15,140 nt of DNA from a bacterium UBA4637 (GTDB lineage Bacteria; Bacteroidota; Bacteroidia; Bacteroidales; Bacteroidaceae), in NCBI GenBank assembly GCA_002405875.1, contig DHMR01000120.1:1-15140 (forward strand), in the 5' to 3' direction. Positions 7,697 to 15,140 of this stretch are shown in pieces (the stretch's first letter is position 1; every line of letters starts with the position of its first letter). A model generated the notes under the pieces. It was not told where the DNA came from and searched no databases. It saw only the letters and a list, made by a program, of their open reading frames with translations. The position numbers and the translations under genes are program-made.

Positions 7697-7716
7697 TACA
7701 TAAAAATATATTAGAA

Positions 7717-7748
7717 TTTGTTTCTTTCATGCTTTTTTACTAAATTTG
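7717..7748 (+). promoter_or_regulatory. Promoter of the HTCS gene
   Basis: A TTTG -33 element (7717-7720) and a TAAATTTG -7 box (7741-7748) are separated by 20 bp, a near-ideal Bacteroidota housekeeping promoter. A T6 tract (7733-7738) lies just upstream of the -7 box. The start would be near 7755, with a leader of about 43 nt before the ATG at 7798. The -33 element is part of TTTGTTTC, a partial reverse-orientation copy of the candidate operator core. Confidence 0.75.
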
Positions 7749-7797
7749 CACACAAAATTACGACGTATCAAGTAAAACCTAATTAAACAAAAGATAT

Positions 7798-10700
7798 ATG
7801 AAACCTACTAGACAAATGATATTAATCATCTTATGTGGACTGTTATCGCTTCTCATTTGGGCGGATAGCGGTGAACTCTATACATCCGGAAAGCTATCCA
7901 GTTCGCTCATTAACTGTATAGCCCAGGATAAATATGGTTATATCTGGGTGGGAACGGAATACGGACTGAGTAAGTTTGACGGCTACCGTTTCACCAATTA
8001 CCTACATGACGATAAGGACACAACCTCCATCACCGACAACATCATCACCGACATACTCGTTGACAAGAAAGGCAACCTATGGGTAGCTTGCGCCAAAGGA
8101 ATGATGCGCTACAATTACGAAAGCAACAACTTCAAGCGTTACCATCTACCTGACGGCAGGAAGCCACGCATCTATTCCATGATAGAGAATCACCGTGGCG
8201 ACATTTTGATGGGAACAGCGGGCTACGGACTTTACTCCATCAGGAACGGAAAACACGCCATCACTTCCGAACGCCAGTATGCCGAGAGAGACTCCGATGT
8301 ATTCTTCACCCATATCTATGAAGACAAGTATCACAACCTTTGGCAGAGCAGTCATCTATCTACTTTCACTCGTTTCGTCGAGAAAAACGGCAGTATATAC
8401 CGCAAGAACTTCAAGTCTCCGTGCGGAGCGCCAGTCTCCTTCATCCAGCATCGTCCCAAGACAATGCTGATAGTTTGCATGTATGGCATCCTATATTATG
8501 ACTACACGACAGGACGCATTGCCGATGCAGGATACAACTTCGGTGAATTCAAGAACAATGTAACCATCAACAATGCAACCTTCGACCATGAAGGCAATCT
8601 ATATATCAGTACTTCCGAACATGGAGCCTTGCTTATCAAGAAAGGAACCAACCGATTGGTGCAACTCGAAAACAGCAACAGCCACTTCAACTTGGGTACA
8701 GCTTTTGTCAACGACATCATCGAGGACAAGGACAACAATCTCTGGATAGGATGCTACAAAAAGGGGCTCTACTTGCTCAACCAGCGGCAACAAGCTTTCA
8801 ACTCCTGGAGTTTCTCGGCACAGAACTATGCCATCGGAAGCTGTGTATCATCCATCGCCCCAGGCGAGAATGGAGAAACCTGGTGTACCGTGCAAAACAG
8901 CGGCGTCTATTGCTTCAACCCAATGGGCAAGATCATCGCCCACCCACAATCGCCTGCTGGCACTTGCATCATCTACAAAGACCACAAGGGGGCTTACTGG
9001 ATTAGCAACGGCAACGCACTCTATAGCTACAATCCATATACAGGCAGTTATACGGAGAAGCTCACATTCACCAGTGCCGGCATCTACTGCATGGCAGAGG
9101 ACAATCAAGGTAACTTATACATTTCCGTCTATAGCAAGGGACTATATATATATAATGTGGAAAGCGGGAAAGTCAAGATTCTGACGATGCGCCAGAAAAG
9201 TGACAAGGGGCACCTCTGCAACGATTGGGTACGAAGCATGACTCTCGACCACACAGGACATCTTTGGATAGGAACCTCCAACGGCGTATCGTGTCTCAAC
9301 ACTCGAACCATGAGTCTGAAAGACTACGGAACCAACATCATCCTCAAGAATCACCAAGTCAACGCCATCTGCGAAGGCAAGAACGGCGAGATTGTCTTGG
9401 GAACCGAAGAAGGCATCTATCTCTTCGACAAGGGTTCATGCCAAGCCAAGCCTTTCTCTCATGCAGAAAATTTGAAAGGGAAACAGATAAACAGCATCAT
9501 CAAAGACCACAAGGGAGACTATTGGATTAGTACGACCCAAGGAATTTGGCAATACGACTCCAAAACTCGCCAATTCATCGGGCATATCAACGGGAATGGA
9601 CTAACAACAAAAGAGTACGTCCTAGGTTCTGCCATGCACACAAGCGATGACCGCATCGCTTTCGGAACAAGCGATGGAATCACTGTTTTTTATCCAGAAA
9701 ACGTCAAAGCCAACAAGATGGTACTTGGGAAAGTTTACCTCACCAATATGATAGTGGACGGAAAAGCCACCAACTGTCTAAATGACCATTTTGCCATTCC
9801 ATACTCCCAGAACACCTTTACGTTGGAGTTTTCATTGCTCAACTACAAGGACCCAGACAACATCAGTTACCAATACCGCATCAACGAAGGTAAATGGAAC
9901 ACAACCAACGAAGGTGTGAACGCCATACCTTTCAACAAATTGGTACCTGGCAAGTACATCATCGAGGTAAGAGCCGCCAGCAATGGCAACCATTCCGACA
10001 AGGTGACCGCCATCACCATCGTCATCAAAGACCCTTGGTATGCCACTACCTTGGCATACATCACGTATGCTCTCATTTTTCTAAGCTTGGTGGCATACAT
10101 CATATATACCTATGATCGACGCAGAAAGGCAGACCTCGATGAAACCAAGATGCAGTTTCTCATCAATGCCACCCATGACATTCGCTCACCATTAACCCTC
10201 ATCATGGGACCGCTCAACAAGCTCAAAGGACGCTTGACCGATGCCGAGAGCCAGCAAGACATTGAGACCATCGACCGCAACGCCCAGCGATTGCTCCTCT
10301 TGGTCAACCAAATCTTGGATGAGCGCAAGATTGACAAGAACCAAATGGAGCTACACTGTCAACCGACACACCTGCAAGATTTTATCAAAGGCATTCTATC
10401 ACTCTACACCTTCAACGCCAACGAACGTGGCATTTCGATCAAACTACAGGAAGACCCAAGCCTCGGTGGAAAGCCTTTGTCTGTATGGATAGACCGCATC
10501 CATTTCGACAAGGTTATCAGCAATTTACTATCCAATGCCATGAAATACACCTTCGACGGAGGTGACATTATCCTCACCGTGGGCAAGGACGCCCGACACG
10601 CCATCATCAAGGTAATGGACACAGGCATCGGTTTCAAGGAAGAGAACACAGATCGACTTTTCGAACGTTTCTACCAAGGCAAGAACACCAGCGACCTCCA

Positions 10701-11688
10701 TATCGAAGGCACAGGCATCGGGCTCAATCTCAGCCGTGCCATCACACAAATGCATGGCGGAACCATCAAGGCTTACAACCGTACAGATGGCATCAAAGGA
10801 GCGTGCCTGGAAGTCATTTTGCCACTAGGCAAGGAACATTTGAGATCCGAACAAATTCTGGAGGAAGCGAAAAAATATGGGGCGGAAGAAGGCAGCAAGA
10901 AGAAGCAAGCCAGCAAGAACTTCAACATTCTCTTGGTAGACGATGATGCCGAAATCGCACACTACATCCAAGCGGAGTTAAGCGAATGGTATCGCTTCGG
11001 GTACGCTCCAAATGGCAAGGAAGGCTTGAAGGCCCTCCTCACAGGTAAGTACGACTTGGTCATCAGCGACGTAATGATGCCAGAGATGGACGGTATCACT
11101 ATGCTCAAGAAAATCAAGACCAACTCCAACATCAGCGACATTCCAGTCATCCTGCTCACCTCAAAGAGCGAAGTGGACAACCGCCTCGAAGGTTTGAAGA
11201 AAGGAGCCGACGCTTTCCTGTCCAAACCATTCAACATGGAAGAGTTGCACATTCTCATTGACAACCTCGTGGACAATGTACGAAGAATCCGGGGCAAATA
11301 CACCGGGGCACTCGGGCAAAAGGAGAAAATCGAGAAGATAGAAGTCAAGGGCAACAATGACGCTTTGATGGAACGCATCATGAAATGCATCAACACCAAC
11401 CTGACCGACCCAGACTTCAATGTCGAAAAGTTGACCGAGGAGGCAGGCATCAGCCGTGCGCAACTCCACCGCAAGATGAAGGAGATTGCCGGTGTTTCCA
11501 CCGGTGAATTCATTAGAAATCTACGATTGGAGCAAGCTGCACGACTCATCGAGGAAGACAAGATAAACATCACACAAGTAGCATACTCCGTAGGTTTCAA
11601 CAACCAGACTCACTTCTCGACCATCTTCAAAAAACACTTTGGTATGTCACCATCCGAATATGCTGAAACAAAAAGAAACGAGAAATAA
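7798..11688 (+). CDS. Hybrid two-component system regulator (HTCS) of the xylan locus
   Basis: This 1296-residue one-protein signalling system spans the inner membrane. It has an N-terminal hydrophobic signal segment (about 6-22), then roughly fourteen Reg_prop-type repeats (47-632; examples GYIWVGTEYGLSKFDG, GNLWVACAKGMMRY, GHLWIGTSNGVSCL), enough for two seven-bladed propellers. A Y_Y_Y immunoglobulin-like domain (about 675-743) and a membrane helix (about 750-771) follow. Cytoplasmic parts are HisKA with His793 in ATHDIRSPLT, HATPase with Asn909/Asn913, DTGIGF (941-946) and GTGIGL (971-976), a receiver with Asp1048-Asp1050, phospho-acceptor Asp1091, Thr1121 and Lys1143, and an AraC-type DNA-binding domain (about 1190-1290). 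All catalytic residues appear intact. It should sense a xylan oligosaccharide in the periplasm and activate the divergent operon, GH67 and susC. It is the functional counterpart of P. bryantii XynR but appears longer, with a full propeller sensor. Confidence 0.95.
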   Translation: MKPTRQMILIILCGLLSLLIWADSGELYTSGKLSSSLINCIAQDKYGYIWVGTEYGLSKFDGYRFTNYLHDDKDTTSITDNIITDILVDKKGNLWVACAKGMMRYNYESNNFKRYHLPDGRKPRIYSMIENHRGDILMGTAGYGLYSIRNGKHAITSERQYAERDSDVFFTHIYEDKYHNLWQSSHLSTFTRFVEKNGSIYRKNFKSPCGAPVSFIQHRPKTMLIVCMYGILYYDYTTGRIADAGYNFGEFKNNVTINNATFDHEGNLYISTSEHGALLIKKGTNRLVQLENSNSHFNLGTAFVNDIIEDKDNNLWIGCYKKGLYLLNQRQQAFNSWSFSAQNYAIGSCVSSIAPGENGETWCTVQNSGVYCFNPMGKIIAHPQSPAGTCIIYKDHKGAYWISNGNALYSYNPYTGSYTEKLTFTSAGIYCMAEDNQGNLYISVYSKGLYIYNVESGKVKILTMRQKSDKGHLCNDWVRSMTLDHTGHLWIGTSNGVSCLNTRTMSLKDYGTNIILKNHQVNAICEGKNGEIVLGTEEGIYLFDKGSCQAKPFSHAENLKGKQINSIIKDHKGDYWISTTQGIWQYDSKTRQFIGHINGNGLTTKEYVLGSAMHTSDDRIAFGTSDGITVFYPENVKANKMVLGKVYLTNMIVDGKATNCLNDHFAIPYSQNTFTLEFSLLNYKDPDNISYQYRINEGKWNTTNEGVNAIPFNKLVPGKYIIEVRAASNGNHSDKVTAITIVIKDPWYATTLAYITYALIFLSLVAYIIYTYDRRRKADLDETKMQFLINATHDIRSPLTLIMGPLNKLKGRLTDAESQQDIETIDRNAQRLLLLVNQILDERKIDKNQMELHCQPTHLQDFIKGILSLYTFNANERGISIKLQEDPSLGGKPLSVWIDRIHFDKVISNLLSNAMKYTFDGGDIILTVGKDARHAIIKVMDTGIGFKEENTDRLFERFYQGKNTSDLHIEGTGIGLNLSRAITQMHGGTIKAYNRTDGIKGACLEVILPLGKEHLRSEQILEEAKKYGAEEGSKKKQASKNFNILLVDDDAEIAHYIQAELSEWYRFGYAPNGKEGLKALLTGKYDLVISDVMMPEMDGITMLKKIKTNSNISDIPVILLTSKSEVDNRLEGLKKGADAFLSKPFNMEELHILIDNLVDNVRRIRGKYTGALGQKEKIEKIEVKGNNDALMERIMKCINTNLTDPDFNVEKLTEEAGISRAQLHRKMKEIAGVSTGEFIRNLRLEQAARLIEEDKINITQVAYSVGFNNQTHFSTIFKKHFGMSPSEYAETKRNEK
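11665..11681 (+). promoter_or_regulatory. Candidate HTCS operator, GH67 copy inside the HTCS coding end
   Basis: GAAACAAAAAGAAACGA matches the HTCS-promoter copy at 16 of 17 bases and ends 41 bp before the GH67 -7 box. It overlaps the codons for ETKRNE, the last residues but one of the regulator, so it is both coding and possibly regulatory. An A-rich coding tail could produce such a match by chance, but the offset agrees exactly with the xynE copy. Confidence 0.45.
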
Positions 11689-11721
11689 GCGGTTGCATAT
11701 AGAAGATAAGGTGTTTTTTCA

Positions 11722-11729
11722 TAACTTTG
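11722..11729 (+). promoter_or_regulatory. -7 box of the GH67 gene promoter
   Basis: TAACTTTG followed by CA is a perfect TAnnTTTG match, preceded by the tract GTTTTTTCA. No good -33 TTTG is seen at the usual distance, as is common for activator-dependent promoters. The leader would be about 44 nt to the ATG at 11780. A promoter here would let GH67 be expressed apart from the regulator gene. Confidence 0.6.
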
Positions 11730-11779
11730 CAGCATCGAATAATCGCAAACAACTATTAAACATTAAATCATCTGCAAAT

Positions 11780-13783
11780 ATGAAGAAATACCTCATCTCT
11801 CTCCTAGCACTCATCGCATCGTTCCCAGCTCTCGCCCAGAACGATGGTTCCCAGTTATGGTTGGGTAAATTTAATCCGAACTCCTGCCAAGTAACAACTT
11901 CCAATTCCAACGATGCAACTATCCAAATAGCCAAAAAGGAATTGGAGAGCCATTGGAATGGTAAGAAGGTAGAACTCAAACTGGACAAAAGCGTCGCGCT
12001 AGGAGAAGGTTTCACGCTCTACACTCGCCCTATCCACGAAGGCAGCAACTTGGAATACGAAGCCACCCTAACGGCAAGCTCGCCTATTGGCTTACTCTAT
12101 GGAGCATACGAGTTAATTCGCCTACAAAATACTGGCGAATACAACACAGACTGCAAGAACTCATCCAACTATGCCAAAAGTATCGATGAAACCGAGAAGC
12201 CAGCTGTCAAGCTTCGCATCCTGAACCATTGGGACAACCTAGACGGTAGCATCGAACGTGGCTATGCTGGCAAGAGCATCTGGAAATGGGAAGAAATCAA
12301 GGTGGGAAAGAACGGAAAAGGAGGTTCCATCAGCAAGAGTTTGCACGAACGCCTCATTACCTACGCTCGTGCCAACGCTTCGCTTGGCATCAATGGCAGC
12401 GTGCTCAACAACGTCAACGCTTCACCCAAGATGATGACTGCCGAATATATAAATAAGGTAAAGGTCATCGCCAACATTCTTCGCCCTTACGGCATCCGTG
12501 TCTATCTCTCCATCAATTTCGCCTCTCCGATGGCACTTGGCTACACCCGAACCGCCGACCCTCTTGACAAGAAGGTGCGACAATGGTGGCAAAAGAAAGC
12601 TAAAGAGATATACCAAGCCATCCCAGACTTCGGTGGATTCCTGGTCAAAGCCAACTCTGAAGGACAGCCGGGCCCAGGCGACTACCACCGTACCCATGCC
12701 GATGGTGCCAATATGCTTGCCGATGCCTTGAAACCATTTGGTGGAACCGTGATTTGGCGTTCGTTCGTATATGGCGCCAACCACAAGGGAGAAGACCGTG
12801 TCAAGCAAGCCGTCAGCGAGTTTAAAGACCTAGACGGAAAGTTCCGTGACAATGTCATCTTGCAATCCAAGAATGGTCCGCTTGATTTTCAGCCACGGGA
12901 GCCATACGCCCCGATCTTCGACAACATCCACAAGACCCCACAAATGGCAGAGCTGCAGATTACCCAAGAATATCTAGGACAATCCAAGCACCTCACCTAT
13001 TTAGCTCCGATGTGGAAAGAGTTCTTCGGATTTGTCAATTCCAGTCGTTTGATAGGTATCGCAGGAGTTGCCAACATCGGCGATGACACCAACTGGTGTG
13101 GACATCCCTTCTCGCAAGCCAATTGGTACGCTTTCGGACGTTTGGCGTGGAATCCATCGCTTTCATCGGAAGAAATCGCCCATGAATGGCTTGTACAAAC
13201 CTACGAATGCCAAGACGAGAATTTCACCCAACCCGTGGAAATGATGATGCTGACCTCCCGTGAGGCTTGTGTCAACTACATGATGCCGCTTGGCTTGCAC
13301 CATATTTTCAAGTTCGATCACCACTATGGACCTGAACCCGACGGTTTCAAGGCAGAATATCCCTTGGAATGGTGCCCTGTATATTACCACAAGGCAGATG
13401 CCAACGGCATTGGTTTTGAACGTTCCTCCAAGGGAACGGATGCCGTAAGCCAATACGCCGAGCCATATCGCAGTCTTTACGACAACATCGAGACTTGTCC
13501 GGAGGAATATCTCCTTTGGTTCCATCACGTACCTTGGTCCTACAAGATGAAATCGGGCAGCACCCTTTGGCAAGAGCTTTGCATGAGGTACAACATGGGC
13601 GTAACCCTGGTAGAGACCTATCGGGATTTTTGGCACACCAGTACCAAGAGATACATGAAAGGGCATGAACAAGAGTGGCAAATGACCGACTCCCTTCTCA
13701 ACATACAACTCGACAACGCCAAGGAATGGAGAGACACCTGCCTCAAGTATTTCCAAACTTTCTCAAAAATGAACATCGAATAA
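11780..13783 (+). CDS. GH67 alpha-glucuronidase, predicted secreted
   Basis: This 667-residue inverting enzyme removes 4-O-methyl-glucuronic acid from the non-reducing end of glucuronoxylo-oligosaccharides. The start at 11780 gives a clean Sec signal peptide (MKKYLISLLALIASFPALA, cleavage before QN) and is preferred over an in-frame ATG at 11639 inside the HTCS gene. Residues about 25-140 are the N-terminal alpha/beta domain. The barrel begins at LRILNHWDNLDGSIERGYAG (145-164). Predicted catalytic residues are Glu294 (NSEGQPGP, acid) and the pair Asp369 (NGPLDFQPREP) and Glu397 (ITQEYLG), which line up closely with Glu292, Asp365 and Glu393 of the Cellvibrio enzyme as I recall them. Length and motifs are full for the family. 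It lies 91 bp after the HTCS stop with its own promoter, and corresponds to P. bryantii XynF in function. The product is released in the periplasm. Confidence 0.95.
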   Translation: MKKYLISLLALIASFPALAQNDGSQLWLGKFNPNSCQVTTSNSNDATIQIAKKELESHWNGKKVELKLDKSVALGEGFTLYTRPIHEGSNLEYEATLTASSPIGLLYGAYELIRLQNTGEYNTDCKNSSNYAKSIDETEKPAVKLRILNHWDNLDGSIERGYAGKSIWKWEEIKVGKNGKGGSISKSLHERLITYARANASLGINGSVLNNVNASPKMMTAEYINKVKVIANILRPYGIRVYLSINFASPMALGYTRTADPLDKKVRQWWQKKAKEIYQAIPDFGGFLVKANSEGQPGPGDYHRTHADGANMLADALKPFGGTVIWRSFVYGANHKGEDRVKQAVSEFKDLDGKFRDNVILQSKNGPLDFQPREPYAPIFDNIHKTPQMAELQITQEYLGQSKHLTYLAPMWKEFFGFVNSSRLIGIAGVANIGDDTNWCGHPFSQANWYAFGRLAWNPSLSSEEIAHEWLVQTYECQDENFTQPVEMMMLTSREACVNYMMPLGLHHIFKFDHHYGPEPDGFKAEYPLEWCPVYYHKADANGIGFERSSKGTDAVSQYAEPYRSLYDNIETCPEEYLLWFHHVPWSYKMKSGSTLWQELCMRYNMGVTLVETYRDFWHTSTKRYMKGHEQEWQMTDSLLNIQLDNAKEWRDTCLKYFQTFSKMNIE

Positions 13784-13915
13784 ACCACCATGAAAAGAAT
13801 GTCCGTTCGCCATAGAACAAGTTGAGGTTGATACGAAAAGGTACATTTGATACCTTTCCCTTTCTCTTGATGTATAATATGTTAGCCCTTTTGTTTCAGA
13901 TGCAACATTTTAGAA

Positions 13916-13931
13916 GAAATGAGACAAACGA
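13916..13931 (+). promoter_or_regulatory. Candidate HTCS operator, susC copy
   Basis: GAAATGAGACAAACGA shares GAAA and the ACAAACGA block (identical to 7689-7696) with the HTCS-promoter copy, with one base missing between them. It ends 47 bp before the susC -7 box. It is the most diverged of the four copies. Confidence 0.4.
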
Positions 13932-13977
13932 AAACACCGATGACACAATATTTCATCGTTTCTAATGTTTTTTTCCA

Positions 13978-13985
13978 TAAATTTG
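13978..13985 (+). promoter_or_regulatory. -7 box of the susC promoter
   Basis: TAAATTTG followed by CA is a perfect TAnnTTTG match, preceded by GTTTTTTTCCA, nearly the same as the GH67 promoter. No clean TTTG -33 element sits 19-21 bp upstream, in line with dependence on an activator. The leader would be about 40 nt to the ATG at 14032. Confidence 0.65.
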
Positions 13986-14031
13986 CAACAGAAATCTAAA
14001 ATTAAACCAATTAATTAAAAACCAATTAATC

Positions 14032-15140
14032 ATGAAACATGCAAGCAATGCGATGAAGGCTCTTGCATTGTCTTTTGCGTTATCATTGGCACCTATGAGT
14101 GTGATGGCACAAGGCAATTCGGTCAAGGGTACTGTAGTGGGAGATGACGGACCTGTCATCGGAGCTACCGTTCGTGTGAAGGGTTCACCTAACGTGGCTG
14201 CTGTTACCGACCTAGACGGTAACTTCACCATCAATGCCCCTAAAGGTGCCACCCTACAAATCTCTTATCTCGGTTATAAGAACAAAGAAGTAAAAGTTGG
14301 TGGAAAGCATCTTGACATTACGCTCTTACAAGATGCCGAATTACTCAACGAGGTGGTCGTTGTGGGTTACGGACAGATGAAACGTGCCGACTTGACAGGT
14401 TCCGTGGCTTCCGTCGGAGAGAAAGCCATCGAAAAATCTGTAGCTACATCTATCGACCAGGTACTCCAGGGTCGTGCAGCAGGTGTGCAAATCCAGGCAA
14501 ACACCGGTACCCCTGGTGGTAGCAACACCATCCGCATCCGTGGTACGAACTCTCTCAATGCCACCTCACAACCTATCTTCGTCATCGATGGTGTCATCAT
14601 CGACTCATCTGGCGGCGACGATGGCAACTCCAATCCTCTTTCACTCATCAACCCATCGGATATCGTGAGCATGGACATCTTGAAGGATGCCTCCGCTACC
14701 GCTATCTATGGTTCTCGTGCCTCCAATGGTGTCATCATGATTACCACCAAGCGTGGTCAGAGCGGCGAGGCTAACATCACATACGACGGTTATGTAGGTT
14801 GGCAGGCGATGCCGGGCAAACTCGACGTGATGAACCTTCAGGAATATGCCACACATTATAAAGACATCAGTGATGCCAACATCAAGCCAGCTTCCAGCCT
14901 CTGGGTTCGTGGTGACTTGATGGGCGAAGGTACCGACTGGCAGGATGAGCTGTACCGCAAGGCTCTCATGACCAGCCACAACGTGAGCATGAGTGGTGGA
15001 AACAAGGATATCACCTATGCCATCAGCGCAGGTTATCTCGATCAGAACGGTATCGCCATCGGCTCTGGCTTCAAGCGTCAGACGCTTCGTGGTAACATCG
15101 ACGCTCAAATCAAGAAGTGGCTCAAGGGTGGCATCAACTT
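14032..15140 (+). CDS. SusC-like TonB-dependent outer-membrane transporter (N-terminal part, cut by window end)
   Basis: The first 369 codons are present and the frame is open to the right edge. Residues 1-26 form a signal peptide ending VMA before QG; a second in-frame ATG at codon 8 is also possible. A carboxypeptidase-regulatory-like beta-sandwich (about 30-98) is followed by a TonB-box-like segment, LNEVVVVGYGQMKR (105-118). The plug domain (about 119-240) follows, containing LQGRAAGVQI, IRIRGTNS and the SusC hallmark DILKDASATAIYGSRASNG (215-233). Barrel strands begin near 245. Full-length SusC proteins are about 1000 residues, so roughly two thirds lies outside. With a SusD lipoprotein, expected next, it would import xylan oligosaccharides using TonB energy. 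In P. bryantii the comparable genes are the xus (xylan utilisation system) set; which xus member this is cannot be told here. Confidence 0.95.
   Translation, partial: MKHASNAMKALALSFALSLAPMSVMAQGNSVKGTVVGDDGPVIGATVRVKGSPNVAAVTDLDGNFTINAPKGATLQISYLGYKNKEVKVGGKHLDITLLQDAELLNEVVVVGYGQMKRADLTGSVASVGEKAIEKSVATSIDQVLQGRAAGVQIQANTGTPGGSNTIRIRGTNSLNATSQPIFVIDGVIIDSSGGDDGNSNPLSLINPSDIVSMDILKDASATAIYGSRASNGVIMITTKRGQSGEANITYDGYVGWQAMPGKLDVMNLQEYATHYKDISDANIKPASSLWVRGDLMGEGTDWQDELYRKALMTSHNVSMSGGNKDITYAISAGYLDQNGIAIGSGFKRQTLRGNIDAQIKKWLKGGIN

Larger units (their letters stand above)
13784..14031 (+). other. GH67-susC intergenic region with repeats
   Basis: This 248-bp spacer holds a weak hairpin, AAAGGTA (13837-13843) with TACCTTT (13851-13857), and overlapping direct repeats TTGATAC at 13828-13834 and 13847-13853. 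A reverse-oriented GAAACAAAA sits at 13889-13897. The candidate operator and the susC -7 box follow. The hairpin lacks a run of T's after it, so termination of GH67 transcripts here is doubtful and some read-through into susC is plausible. No reading frame here resembles a gene. Confidence 0.5.

Noticed and set aside
10962..11603. 213-codon minus-strand frame under the receiver and DNA-binding part of the HTCS
   Set aside because: The plus-strand protein is continuous and has conserved residues throughout; the antisense translation resembles no known protein.
11639..11779. Upstream in-frame ATG that would lengthen the GH67 protein by 47 residues
   Set aside because: It lies inside the HTCS coding region and would bury the clear signal peptide that starts at 11780. 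The -7 box at 11722-11729 is also downstream of it.
13163..13756. 197-codon minus-strand frame opposite the GH67 C-terminal part
   Set aside because: The GH67 gene is intact and full length in this stretch, and the antisense product has no family features.
13962..14252. 96-codon minus-strand frame at the start of the SusC gene
   Set aside because: It overlaps the susC promoter and signal peptide and has no domain. The plus-strand SusC reading is unambiguous.
1..15140. CRISPR arrays, tRNA or rRNA genes, insertion sequences, attachment sites
   Set aside because: No regular spacer arrays, no cloverleaf-like or conserved RNA segments, no transposase or integrase motifs and no flanking target duplications were seen on either strand.

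Overview
The window looks like part of a Bacteroidota genome, most likely Prevotella or Segatella. The signs are a hybrid two-component regulator with a periplasmic propeller sensor, a SusC-type TonB-dependent transporter, a DUF5687-type ABC membrane protein, promoters of the form TAnnTTTG, and no clear Shine-Dalgarno sequences. Most of the window is a xylan/glucuronoxylan utilisation locus. It resembles the xynA-xynB-xynD-xynE-xynF-xynR cluster described in Prevotella bryantii B14. That comparison is from memory; no alignment was run.

Layout: (1) 132-2253, minus strand: an unrelated two-gene ABC exporter-like operon, a DUF5687 membrane protein followed by its ATPase, with its own TATCTTTG promoter. 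(2) 2396-2420: a clean intrinsic terminator that closes the xylan operon and separates it from the ABC pair. (3) 2456-7531, minus strand, transcribed right to left: xynE (SGNH esterase), xynD (GPH-family sugar:cation symporter), xynA (GH10 endoxylanase) and xynB (GH43 xylosidase/arabinofuranosidase). (4) 7532-7797: a divergent regulatory region. (5) 7798-11688, plus strand: a 1296-residue hybrid two-component system (HTCS). (6) 11780-13783, plus strand: a secreted GH67 alpha-glucuronidase. (7) 14032 to the right edge: the first 369 residues of a SusC-like outer-membrane transporter, cut by the window end.

Inferred pathway: SusC, with a SusD presumably just beyond the edge, imports xylan fragments into the periplasm. 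There the esterase, GH67 and GH10 remove decorations and shorten the chain. The GPH symporter carries short xylo-oligosaccharides into the cytoplasm, and the leaderless GH43 cuts them to monosaccharides. The HTCS senses a periplasmic xylan fragment and activates the locus.

The most interesting observation is a shared 16-17 bp motif, GAAAC-(A-rich)-AAACG(A/T), with AAAC half-sites about 10 bp apart in the best copies. It lies 41, 45, 41 and 47 bp upstream of the predicted -7 boxes of xynE, the HTCS gene, GH67 and susC, in the same orientation relative to transcription each time. I did not find it at the two promoters outside the xylan system. It is a strong candidate for the HTCS operator, and one copy is embedded in the last codons of the HTCS gene itself.
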